From the NCBI GenBank assembly GCA_002436185.1, contig DJKX01000054.1, forward strand, positions 17,988 through 37,459: a DNA stretch of 19,472 bases, in the 5' to 3' direction. This DNA comes from Fidelibacterota bacterium UBA6531 (GTDB lineage: Bacteria; Fidelibacterota; Marinisomatia; Marinisomatales; TCS55). Made by a program: the position numbers and the translations under genes. Shown piece by piece: positions 6,259 through 13,760 of this stretch; the first letter of the stretch is position 1; each line of letters opens with the position of its first letter. The notes under the pieces are model-generated. The model made no database searches, was not told the DNA's origin, and worked only from the letters and a program-made list of their open reading frames with translations.

Positions 6259-9200
6259 ATTCGTCCATTTACATAATCATTCAGACTACAGTCTCTTAGA
6301 CGGTGCCCAGACCATTCAGACGCTGGTGAATACCATCGACGATTTGAAAATGGATTCGGTAGCACTCACAGAACATGGCAATATGTTCAGTGTAATCCCC
6401 TATTATAAATCTGCAAAAAATGCAGGTGTAAAACCCATCATTGGCTGTGAGATCTACGTAGCACATGGTAGCCGTTTTGACAAGAAACCAAGAGCTGAAG
6501 GCGGCTGGGGGAATAATCATCTCATATTACTGGCACAGAATATTGTTGGCTACCGCAACCTGATGAAGTTAGTCACTCATGGTTATCTGGAAGGGTTCTA
6601 TTATCGTCCGCGTGTAGACAAGGAATTGCTTAAAGAACACAGTGAAGGGTTGATTTGTTCTTCCGGATGTTTAAAAGGAGAAGTGACTGAAAAATTGTTA
6701 AATGATGATTGGGATAGTGCTAAAGAAACAGCCTTAGAATATGCCGAAATGTTTCCGGGACGGTATTACCTGGAAATTCAAAATCATGGTATTGATGAGG
6801 AAAAACGCAATGTAAAGCTCATTACAAAATTGGCACGGGATTTAAACTTGCCGCTGGTCGCAACAAATGATGCCCATTATGCCAAGCGGGAACATTCGGA
6901 AGCCCATGATGTGCATATTTGTTTAGGAACAGGGAAGGAAAGAGATGATCCCAACCGCCTGCGCTATGCTACCCCGGAGTTCTATTTCAAAAGCCAAGAT
7001 GAAATGTATAATTTGTTCAAAGAGTTTCCCGATGCCTTGGAAAATACACGAAAAATTGCAGATAGCATCGATCTCGAATTACCCATGGGTGATTATCATC
7101 TACCTTCATTTCCGATTCCTGAAGATGCCCAATCCCAAGACCCCGATGATTATTTACGCTATTTATGTGAAGACGGTGTTCGCAACATTTATGGTGATAT
7201 GACACCGGATCTCCAAAACCGTCTGGATCATGAATTGGGTGTAATTAAAAAAATGGGCTTTGCTGGATATTTTCTCATTACCATGGATTTTGTAAAATAT
7301 GCAAAAGACAATGGTATTCCTGTTGGACCGGGCCGGGGTTCTGCTGCCGGAAGCCTGGCGTCTTTTGCCTTGGATATCACGACCATAGATCCCATAAAGC
7401 ATGACCTGCTTTTTGAACGATTTCTAAATCCAAACCGAATCAGCCTGCCGGATATTGATATTGATTTTTGCATTGAGCGTCGCGGTGAAGTTATCGATTA
7501 TATCAAACAGCAATATGGTGATAATTCTGTAACACAGATCATTACGTTTGGAAAAATGAAAGCTCGTCAGGCTGTGCGTGATGTAGGACGTGTGCTGGGT
7601 TTTTCGTTCGGTGACGTAGACAAAGTTGCCAAAATGATTCCTGCTGGACCGTTTATAACATTAGAGCAAGCACTGAAACAAAATCCTGAAATGCGGGATG
7701 CTGCCGATGGACGATATAAGGAATTAATTGAACACGCACTAACGCTTGAAGGCATGAATCGTCATGCATCCACCCATGCTGCCGGTGTTGTGGTTACACC
7801 AGGAGACCTGACAGATTACACTCCCCTTTTCAAATCCAATACGGGCGATATTACCAGTCAGTATGATATGAAGGGCCTGGAAGATTTGGGCTTGCTGAAA
7901 ATGGATTTCCTTGGCCTCCGCAATTTGACGGTTATTGATCACACCCTGAAACTGTTGAAAAATAGTGGTGAAAAAGTGGATATCTCCAAGATTGATATGG
8001 AAGACTCAAAGGTATATAAATTGTTTGCAAAGGGGATGACAATTGGTGTTTTCCAGTTTGAATCTTCCGGAATGCGCGAATTTCTGAAAAAGTTGAAACC
8101 CACACAAATCGAAGACCTCATTGCCATGAATGCCTTGTATCGACCTGGACCCATGGAAAATATTGATAATTTTATTAAGCGTAAGCACGGCAAGAAAAAG
8201 ATCACTTATATCCATCCTGCGCTAGAACATATATTAAATGAAACCTACGGTATTATCGTTTATCAGGAGCAGGTGATGCAGATTGCTCACGAGATTGCCA
8301 AATTTACCCTCGCTGAAGCGGATATCATGCGCCGTGCCATGGGTAAAAAGATTAAAAAACTCATGGATGAGATGAAAGTGAAATTTGTTGAAGGTGCCCA
8401 AGAGAATAATATCGACCGTAAAACGGCCGAAGAAATTTATGCTCTTATTGAAAAATTTGCGGAGTATGGGTTTAACAAAAGTCATTCCACCGCCTATGCA
8501 TATGTGGCCTACCAAACGGCTTGGCTTAAGACTCATCATCCTTCAGAATTCATGGCTGCTAACCTAACAAGTGAAATGTCCAACATTGACCGTGTGGTAA
8601 TTTTGATTAACGAATGCAGAAAGCAAAAAATGTCTGTAGATGCACCGGATGTTAATGTATCGGATATAAATTTTCGTCCGGTGAATAAAAAAACGATTTC
8701 CTTTGGACTAAATGCCATTAAAAATGTTGGATCAAAAGCTCTAGAGCATATACTGGCAGCTCGTGATAAAGATGGTCCTTTTGAGTCTTTATTTGATTTT
8801 ACATCCCGTGTGGATTTGCGGGCGGTCAATAAAAGAGTGCTGGAAAGCCTGATAATGGCCGGTGCCATGGATAGTTTAGCAGGAACACGAGCAGAAAAGT
8901 TTGCAACCATTGATATTGCCCTAAGGTACGGTCAGCAGATTCAGGAAAACAGGCACCGCAATCAAGTGGATCTTTTTGGCCAGGCATCCAACGGTGAATC
9001 ATCCATGGTTCCTGAGTTAGTTAATGCAGAGAGTTGGTCAGACAGCGTTTCTTTACAAAAAGAAAAAGAAGTTTTGGGTTTATACCTTTCAGGACATCCT
9101 TTGTTGAAGTACGCTGAAGACTTGGAGGAATTCAGTAATTTTGATTTCTCTGAAAATGTTGAAGAATTAAAGCTGGATATTGTTCGCATTGGCGGATCAA

Positions 9201-9679
9201 TTCAGGAATTCAAACTTCATTTTGACCGCAAGAACAATCAGATGGCTTTTTTCAAATTGGAATGTCTTGGCGGTCAAGCCGAAATACTTGCGTTTAGTTC
9301 TGTATTTGATAAGTTCAAAGATTTATTGGATAATGACGAAATTATTTTTGTCAGCGGCCGGCCAACAGACACATCTGATTTCAGCGACTTGAAAATCATT
9401 GCAGATGAAATTGTTACCCTAGACAAAGCTCGTGATTATTTTGCAAAGCATGTGAATATAAAATTCGAACTTGATCAAATGAACCCAAAAGACGTAGATG
9501 ATTTTAATACATTGGCACAAAAATATCACGGCAGCTGTGGATTGATGTTTCACATATCAAGAAACGGCGGGAAAGACCAACGTATATTTGCCCATAATAT
9601 TCGTGTTTCATCCGGAAGGGAATTCATTAAAAAACTCAGAGATGTTTATGGCAAAGATAACGTTTGGGTGTCTAATTGA
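6248..9679 (+). CDS. dnaE: DNA polymerase III subunit alpha
   Basis: This is the catalytic subunit of the replicative polymerase, 1143 residues and full length. Domain order: a PHP domain (about 5-215, starting HLHNHSDYSLLDG at 7-19, with TEHGN at 41-45, GCE at 66-68 and NDAHY at 207-211), the palm with catalytic aspartates in PDIDIDF (401-407) and KMDFLGL (about 551-557), fingers including GFNKSHSTAYA near 741-751, tandem helix-hairpin-helix segments around 820-880, an OB fold (about 975-1060) and a C-terminal tail. A beta-clamp-binding pentapeptide QVDLF lies at about 906-910. The PHP metal-ligand residues look complete, unlike E. coli DnaE, so an intrinsic 3'-5' exonuclease is possible. 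ATG 6248 overlaps the UbiA gene by 11 bases without a Shine-Dalgarno, and the TGA overlaps the TTG of dtd. Confidence 0.97.
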   Translation: MSAEFVHLHNHSDYSLLDGAQTIQTLVNTIDDLKMDSVALTEHGNMFSVIPYYKSAKNAGVKPIIGCEIYVAHGSRFDKKPRAEGGWGNNHLILLAQNIVGYRNLMKLVTHGYLEGFYYRPRVDKELLKEHSEGLICSSGCLKGEVTEKLLNDDWDSAKETALEYAEMFPGRYYLEIQNHGIDEEKRNVKLITKLARDLNLPLVATNDAHYAKREHSEAHDVHICLGTGKERDDPNRLRYATPEFYFKSQDEMYNLFKEFPDALENTRKIADSIDLELPMGDYHLPSFPIPEDAQSQDPDDYLRYLCEDGVRNIYGDMTPDLQNRLDHELGVIKKMGFAGYFLITMDFVKYAKDNGIPVGPGRGSAAGSLASFALDITTIDPIKHDLLFERFLNPNRISLPDIDIDFCIERRGEVIDYIKQQYGDNSVTQIITFGKMKARQAVRDVGRVLGFSFGDVDKVAKMIPAGPFITLEQALKQNPEMRDAADGRYKELIEHALTLEGMNRHASTHAAGVVVTPGDLTDYTPLFKSNTGDITSQYDMKGLEDLGLLKMDFLGLRNLTVIDHTLKLLKNSGEKVDISKIDMEDSKVYKLFAKGMTIGVFQFESSGMREFLKKLKPTQIEDLIAMNALYRPGPMENIDNFIKRKHGKKKITYIHPALEHILNETYGIIVYQEQVMQIAHEIAKFTLAEADIMRRAMGKKIKKLMDEMKVKFVEGAQENNIDRKTAEEIYALIEKFAEYGFNKSHSTAYAYVAYQTAWLKTHHPSEFMAANLTSEMSNIDRVVILINECRKQKMSVDAPDVNVSDINFRPVNKKTISFGLNAIKNVGSKALEHILAARDKDGPFESLFDFTSRVDLRAVNKRVLESLIMAGAMDSLAGTRAEKFATIDIALRYGQQIQENRHRNQVDLFGQASNGESSMVPELVNAESWSDSVSLQKEKEVLGLYLSGHPLLKYAEDLEEFSNFDFSENVEELKLDIVRIGGSIQEFKLHFDRKNNQMAFFKLECLGGQAEILAFSSVFDKFKDLLDNDEIIFVSGRPTDTSDFSDLKIIADEIVTLDKARDYFAKHVNIKFELDQMNPKDVDDFNTLAQKYHGSCGLMFHISRNGGKDQRIFAHNIRVSSGREFIKKLRDVYGKDNVWVSN

Positions 9680-10119
9680 TCGCCGTTATACAACGGGTAA
9701 CATCCGCAAACGTAACGATTGATGATAATGTCGTTGGACACATTGATCAAGGGCTTGTCATCTTATTGGGTGTAATGGATGACGACGATGAGGACGATAC
9801 GAATTATTTGGTAAATAAAATTTCTGGTTTGCGCATTTTCAATGATGAAAATGAAAAAATGAATTTATCAATTAAAGATGTACTTGGATCAGCGTTGGTG
9901 ATAAGCCAGTTTACATTATGCGCGGATACTCAAAAAGGTCGCCGGCCGAGTTTTATTCATGCAGCACTGCCAGAAAAGGGCAATGAATTATATGCAGATT
10001 TTATGAAAAAGATGAAAGGTCAAGGCGTTCCGGTACAATCGGGAGAATTTGGTGCCATGATGAAAGTGAATATCCAAAACGATGGACCTGTTACGATTGT
10101 ATTGGATAGTAAAAAATAA
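9676..10119 (+). CDS. dtd: D-aminoacyl-tRNA deacylase
   Basis: DTD hydrolyses D-aminoacyl-tRNAs (and Gly-tRNA-Ala), keeping D-amino acids out of translation. The 147-residue protein aligns end to end with the bacterial family. Its start MIAVIQRVTSANVTID mirrors E. coli MIALIQRV and so fixes the start at the TTG of 9676, although this is a rare codon. The SQFTLCADTQKGRRPSF block at 77-93 contains the catalytic-pocket SQFT. NDGPVT at 135-140 holds the Gly-cisPro dipeptide (137-138) that enforces chirality. The TTG overlaps the dnaE stop by four bases (TTGA), so expression is probably coupled to dnaE. It is the last gene of the tight run that begins with DUF1385. Confidence 0.96.
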   Translation: MIAVIQRVTSANVTIDDNVVGHIDQGLVILLGVMDDDDEDDTNYLVNKISGLRIFNDENEKMNLSIKDVLGSALVISQFTLCADTQKGRRPSFIHAALPEKGNELYADFMKKMKGQGVPVQSGEFGAMMKVNIQNDGPVTIVLDSKK

Positions 10120-10204
10120 TCAATTGAGAAAAAATCCAATATCGGAATTTGGCTGAAACCAACACCAATAGAGTTGTAATTTTCCATATATCGAGTTAAA
10201 GACT
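10120..10204. other. Intergenic spacer between dtd and the B12-binding protein
   Basis: This 85-base A+T-rich spacer marks the end of the overlapping operon. ATCCAAT at 10134-10140 could pair with ATTGGAT at 10101-10107, inside the end of dtd, around a 26-base loop, but there is no U-tract, so I do not call a terminator. The second half (10170-10204) is A+T-rich and is the natural place for a promoter of the next gene, yet no convincing -35/-10 or Bacteroidetes-type pair can be picked by eye. Confidence 0.4.
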
Positions 10205-10609
10205 ATGGAACGTAAAATTAGAATATTAATGGCCAAACCAGGTCTTGATGGTCACGATCGTGGTATCAAGGTTTTGGCGTCGGCTTATAGAGATGCCGGT
10301 ATGGAAGTAATTTATCTTGGCCTCCGTCAAACGCCGGAAATGATCGTATCAGCAGCCCTCCAGGAGGATGTGGATGTTATTGCCCTATCCAGCCTGAATA
10401 ATGCCCATATGACTATCTTTACTAAAGTGATGGAATTGATGAAGGATAAAGGATTAGATGATGTGCTCCTCACTGGAGGCGGTATTATTCCTGAAAAAGA
10501 TATGACCGCATTGGCCAGTGTGGGAGTTGGTAAATTATTTGGTCCTGGTACACCTGTTCAGGACACTATCGATTATATTTCAGATTGGGTGCAGACCAAT
10601 CGCCGCTAA
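10205..10609 (+). CDS. Stand-alone cobalamin-binding subunit, methylmalonyl-CoA mutase C-terminal type
   Basis: The 134 residues form a complete B12-binding flavodoxin-like domain equivalent to the C-terminal domain of methylmalonyl-CoA mutase. The base-off, His-on motif DGHDRG is at 15-20, with His17 expected to ligate cobalt. The second cobalamin-tail contact is LSSLNNAHM near 61-69, and the third is TGGGIIP near 90-96, followed by GVGKLFGPGTP. There is no catalytic TIM-barrel mutase subunit here or elsewhere in the window. As in split mutases of archaea and some bacteria, the alpha subunit would have to be encoded elsewhere. It could serve a methylmalonyl- or another acyl-CoA mutase converting succinyl-CoA and methylmalonyl-CoA. 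The next gene starts two bases after the stop. A weak upstream ribosome site (AAAG) is present. Confidence 0.9.
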   Translation: MERKIRILMAKPGLDGHDRGIKVLASAYRDAGMEVIYLGLRQTPEMIVSAALQEDVDVIALSSLNNAHMTIFTKVMELMKDKGLDDVLLTGGGIIPEKDMTALASVGVGKLFGPGTPVQDTIDYISDWVQTNRR

Positions 10610-10611
10610 AT

Positions 10612-11247
10612 ATGGACCTGTCCAGCCGCACAGCCATGGAACTTCATTTTGCTGATAATTTTGAGACGCATTTATTTTCTGTCCTGGCAGAACATTATTT
10701 AAAAGATGGCGATTTAGATCGTGCTAGAAAAGTGTGTGAAATTGGGTTAGAATACCATCCGGAGAATGCCGACGGTCTATTTATACTGGGTAAAACAGAT
10801 CAAACGGATGGGGAGCTCAAGAAAGCTGAACAATCCTTTAAATCTGTGTTAAAAAATGGCACAATACATTTACAGGCGGCTACAAATTTGGCTGAAATAC
10901 AAACTGAATTAGATCGTTCGGATACCATCCTTCATAAAACATGGCAGCAAATATTAAAATGGGATCCTAGCAACAAAACAGCTCATAATTGGGTGGAAAA
11001 GAAAACAGCAAAAAAGCCACACCGAAGAACAAAGAAGCAAAAGGTTAAAAAAGTACATCCCAAAAAACAATTTGATAGTATTGAAATAAGTCCCAGGCTG
11101 GCAACATTTACAATGGTAGCTGTTTTGCGCAACCAGGGCCTACACCACCAAGCATTAACTGTCTTGGATATTTTAGAGAAAAAGGGATCGGATAAGAAAC
11201 GTGTTAAAAGTGAAAAACAAGATATTTTGGAAATATTGAAAGAATAA
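10612..11247 (+). CDS. Tetratricopeptide-repeat protein with basic linker
   Basis: This is a soluble helical protein of 211 residues from the ATG at 10612, two bases after the B12-protein stop. An in-frame TTG at 10585 inside the upstream gene is less likely to be the start. The N-terminal half shows TPR-like helix pairs: LAEHYLKDGDLDRARKVCE followed by GLEYHPENADGLFILGKTD, and then another pair ending near residue 105. A lysine/arginine-rich linker (KKTAKKPHRRTKKQKVKKVH, about 129-148) separates this from a C-terminal helical hairpin containing SPRLATFTMVAVLRNQGLHH. There is no signal peptide or membrane helix. TPRs usually mediate protein-protein contacts. The basic linker suggests nucleic acid or ribosome contact, but that is inference. 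No specific function is recognised. Confidence 0.8.
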   Translation: MDLSSRTAMELHFADNFETHLFSVLAEHYLKDGDLDRARKVCEIGLEYHPENADGLFILGKTDQTDGELKKAEQSFKSVLKNGTIHLQAATNLAEIQTELDRSDTILHKTWQQILKWDPSNKTAHNWVEKKTAKKPHRRTKKQKVKKVHPKKQFDSIEISPRLATFTMVAVLRNQGLHHQALTVLDILEKKGSDKKRVKSEKQDILEILKE

Positions 11248-11248
11248 C

Positions 11249-12331
11249 ATGAGTGAACAAATATTTACACAACGGCAAGATAATTTAAAGAATAAACTGG
11301 CTGAAATGGGTGTGGATGGTATACTGCTTACAAACTTGACCAGCATCCGTTATCTTTGTGGATTTAACGGGTCTGCTGCTTCCTGTCTCATTACGACTGA
11401 CGGATCATACTTTATTTCTGATGGCCGTTATGATGTTCAGTCCAAAAATCAAGTCAAAGGCTTGGAAAGGTTCATTGATTTTGGTACGCATCTTTCCATA
11501 ATCGAAAAAAATAATTTGATACAAAATGGCTTAAAGTTGGGCTTTGAAGGTGATCATACCAGCGTTAGTCAATTCAAAGCAATGCAGGACGTTTTTTCAA
11601 ATGTTAATTGGGAATCCACATCCATGCTCATGGAAAACCTCCAAGCAATAAAAGATCAATCAGAGCTTGATGCTATTCGAACTGCTGTCGAAATCACAGA
11701 TGTCATTTATGAAGAAATTATACCCATGCTCAAAGTAGGCACAACAGAAAAGGATGTGGCCATCCAACTGGTAACTCGATATCGCCAAGAGAGCGATGGA
11801 GAGGCGTATTCTCCCATTGTTGCCGGTGGACCGAATAGCGCATTACCCCATGCTGTCCCGGGAGACAGGCCGTTTGAAAAAGGGGACTTTATTGTCATTG
11901 ATGCAGCGGCAAAATTTTCCGGTTACCATGCCGATATGACTCGGACACCTGTTGTGGGTGAAGCAACAGATAAACATCGTGAAATTTATAATATTGTTAA
12001 AGACGCCCAGCAGGCGGGATGTGATGCAGTCAAAGCGGGAATGACATGTAAGAAAGTGGATAACGTCACCCGGGACTATATAACTGAAAAAGGTTATGGT
12101 GAATATTTCAACCATGGTACAGGCCACGGCTTGGGTCTGGAAATTCATACTGAACCACGGTTAAGCCATTTGAGCAAATCGATCCTGGAAGTAAATAATG
12201 TAATCACCATTGAGCCAGGGATATACTTGGCCGGCTGGGGCGGAGTGCGCATTGAAGATGATGTTATCATTAATAAAGACGGTTGTGAAGTGTTGAATAA
12301 AACCACCAAGGAATTGGTTGTTTTAAATTAG
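11249..12331 (+). CDS. M24-family Xaa-Pro aminopeptidase
   Basis: This is a cytosolic dimetal aminopeptidase of the pita-bread fold that removes an N-terminal residue preceding proline (B. subtilis YqhT/PepQ-like, 360 residues). A creatinase-type N-terminal domain spans about 8-130 and the M24 catalytic domain about 140-355. All five metal ligands are visible: Asp218 (VIDAAAK), Asp229 (YHADMTRT), His293 (NHGTGHGLG, 288-296), Glu322 (TIEPGIY) and Glu336 (GGVRIEDDV). HAVPG at 201-205 supplies the conserved active-site histidine. Whether dipeptides or longer peptides are preferred cannot be read from the sequence. ATG 11249 follows the TPR-gene stop by one base. The gene ends a three-gene run, and a hairpin lies just downstream. 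Confidence 0.94.
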   Translation: MSEQIFTQRQDNLKNKLAEMGVDGILLTNLTSIRYLCGFNGSAASCLITTDGSYFISDGRYDVQSKNQVKGLERFIDFGTHLSIIEKNNLIQNGLKLGFEGDHTSVSQFKAMQDVFSNVNWESTSMLMENLQAIKDQSELDAIRTAVEITDVIYEEIIPMLKVGTTEKDVAIQLVTRYRQESDGEAYSPIVAGGPNSALPHAVPGDRPFEKGDFIVIDAAAKFSGYHADMTRTPVVGEATDKHREIYNIVKDAQQAGCDAVKAGMTCKKVDNVTRDYITEKGYGEYFNHGTGHGLGLEIHTEPRLSHLSKSILEVNNVITIEPGIYLAGWGGVRIEDDVIINKDGCEVLNKTTKELVVLN

Positions 12332-12335
12332 TGTT

Positions 12336-12376
12336 GTAGCTCAAGCTGTACTGCAGACATTCCTGTCTGTCCTACG
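12336..12376. repeat. Intergenic hairpin, possible dispersed palindromic element
   Basis: CAGACA (12354-12359) and TGTCTG (12364-12369) form a perfect 6-bp stem around a TTCC loop. Further out, GTAG at 12336-12339 can pair with CTAC at 12372-12375, giving a longer broken palindrome. There is no following T-run, so it is not a standard intrinsic terminator. It occupies half of the 80-base gap after the Xaa-Pro peptidase gene. Its compact, internally symmetric form resembles REP-like intergenic elements, but only one copy is visible here, so repeat status is inference. Confidence 0.45.
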
Positions 12377-12411
12377 TTTCACAAACAAAATATAGCTTAA
12401 CAAAACCAATT

Positions 12412-13152
12412 TTGATTAAAGATATTTATTCCGATCCAGAGCTGTACGATATAGCTCATTGGTGGAAAACGAATGATTTAGAATTCATTGCCAATGCAGC
12501 CGATAAATTTGGTGGTCTGGTTCTTGAATTAGGTGCAGGAACAGGACGACTTGCTTTGCCAATACTGGAAAATGGACATACCTATACGGGCATTGAATCC
12601 AGCCCTGCTTTTGTTAAATGTGCAAAAAATAAACTAGCAGCATTTGGTGAAAAAGCAACTGTGTTGGAAAGAGATATGCGAACCTTTGATCTTAATCAGC
12701 AGTTCAAATTTATTTTCATCGGATTCAATTCCATTTTTCATTTAATGAACGAAAAAGATGTGTTGTCATTTTTCCAATGCGTAAAAAAACATTTAACGGA
12801 TGATGGTACATTTCTAATTGATACCTTTATACCAGATCCTTTGTTTTTATACCGGGATAAGCAAAAGTATTATGTGATGGAGTTTGATGATCCTGATGGA
12901 ACCCCTTGTATTATTAGTGAAACAAATGAATATGACAATGATTCACAAGTAAATCATATCCAATGGTTCTTCAATTATGAAGGCAAGGATGAACCGAAAG
13001 TATTCAAGTTCGATATGCACATGATTTTTCCTGATACTATGGACAGATTATTAACAGATGCCGGTTTGGTGATTAAGAGGAAGTATGGCAGTTATGAAAA
13101 AGCTCCATTGGGACCGGAAAGTCAGTTACAAATTTATGAGTGCAGTAAATGA
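12412..13152 (+). CDS. Class I SAM-dependent methyltransferase
   Basis: This is a Rossmann-fold methyltransferase of 246 residues. The SAM-binding motif I is VLELGAGTGRLALPI (37-51), with the ribose-binding acidic residue in TGIESSPAF (59-67). Motif II is around ERDMRTFDL (85-93), followed by a conserved FIFIGFNSIFHL strand with its following helix, and motif III is GTFLIDTFIPDP. The N-terminus YSDPELYDIAHWW is typical of small-molecule methyltransferases of the Methyltransf_25 group. The substrate cannot be told from sequence. The start is taken as TTG at 12412 because the conserved N-terminal segment begins there and no methionine follows until residue 88. No ribosome binding site supports it, so an upstream non-canonical start is possible. 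The stop overlaps the glycosylase start by four bases (ATGA). Confidence 0.85.
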   Translation: MIKDIYSDPELYDIAHWWKTNDLEFIANAADKFGGLVLELGAGTGRLALPILENGHTYTGIESSPAFVKCAKNKLAAFGEKATVLERDMRTFDLNQQFKFIFIGFNSIFHLMNEKDVLSFFQCVKKHLTDDGTFLIDTFIPDPLFLYRDKQKYYVMEFDDPDGTPCIISETNEYDNDSQVNHIQWFFNYEGKDEPKVFKFDMHMIFPDTMDRLLTDAGLVIKRKYGSYEKAPLGPESQLQIYECSK

Positions 13153-13760
13153 ACGTCAAAAAAGGATTAGAACACTTAAGTAATGTGGATAAAAAAATGG
13201 CTCGGGTCATTTATGAGTTTGAAGAACCTACTTTCAGAAAAGAGACTAACTATTTTGAAGCATTGGTTCGCGCTATTGTGTATCAACAGTTGAGTGGAAA
13301 AGCAGCTTCGACCATTTATGATCGATTTAAAGAGCTATTTAATGGAGAAGAATTTCCGCCGCCAAAAAAAGTAATGGAAAAATCCCATGAAGAATTACGA
13401 TCTGTAGGCTTTTCAAATCAGAAAGCTATGTATGTACACAATATAGCTGAAGCTTTTGAAAATGGTTCTGTGTCGAAAAATTTGGACCAATTAGATGATG
13501 AAGCGATAATTGAAAACCTAACATCTATTAAAGGTGTGGGCCCCTGGACGGCGGAGATGTTTTTGATGTTCACTTTACATCGCCCTGATGTTTTTCCAGT
13601 AACGGATTTAGGTGTCAGAAAAGGTTTTCAATTATTCTGTGGACTGGATGAATTACCAGATCCAGATTCTATGATCAAAACAGCTGAGCCATGGCGGCCC
13701 TTCCGAACACTGGCATCCTGGTATTTGTGGCGTTTAGTAGAGGACCCATTTGAATGGTGA
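13149..13760 (+). CDS. AlkA-like DNA-3-methyladenine glycosylase (HhH-GPD)
   Basis: This base-excision repair glycosylase removes alkylated purines from DNA. The 203-residue form lacks the extra N-terminal domain of E. coli AlkA and is closer in size to the compact AlkA2/Mag1 branch. Signatures are RAIVYQQLSGKAASTIY (41-57), the helix-hairpin-helix LTSIKGVGPWTAEMF (124-138) and the catalytic aspartate in FPVTDLGVRKG (149-159, Asp153). A four-cysteine iron-sulphur cluster is absent, which argues against EndoIII/MutY. RPFRTLASWYLWR near the C-terminus is the usual AlkA end. The ATG overlaps the methyltransferase stop, and the HAD gene starts inside its last codons, so the three genes are likely co-translated. 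Confidence 0.93.
   Translation: MNVKKGLEHLSNVDKKMARVIYEFEEPTFRKETNYFEALVRAIVYQQLSGKAASTIYDRFKELFNGEEFPPPKKVMEKSHEELRSVGFSNQKAMYVHNIAEAFENGSVSKNLDQLDDEAIIENLTSIKGVGPWTAEMFLMFTLHRPDVFPVTDLGVRKGFQLFCGLDELPDPDSMIKTAEPWRPFRTLASWYLWRLVEDPFEW

Noticed and set aside
8536..8910. 124-codon minus-strand open frame inside dnaE
   Set aside because: It is a shadow of the conserved polymerase frame with no family resemblance. The same applies to the other antisense frames in dnaE, such as 8234-8539.
10101..10140. Inverted repeat ATTGGAT/ATCCAAT as terminator for dtd
   Set aside because: There is a 26-base loop, only seven pairs rich in A-T and no U-tract, so it is too weak to call.
10585..10611. Upstream TTG start for the TPR gene
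   Set aside because: It would overlap the B12-protein end and add nine residues lacking similarity. The ATG at 10612, two bases after the stop, fits the tight coupling seen elsewhere.
12354..12369. Hairpin after the Xaa-Pro peptidase as an intrinsic terminator
   Set aside because: The stem is perfect but no T-run follows (TCCTACG comes next), so it is listed as a palindromic element instead.
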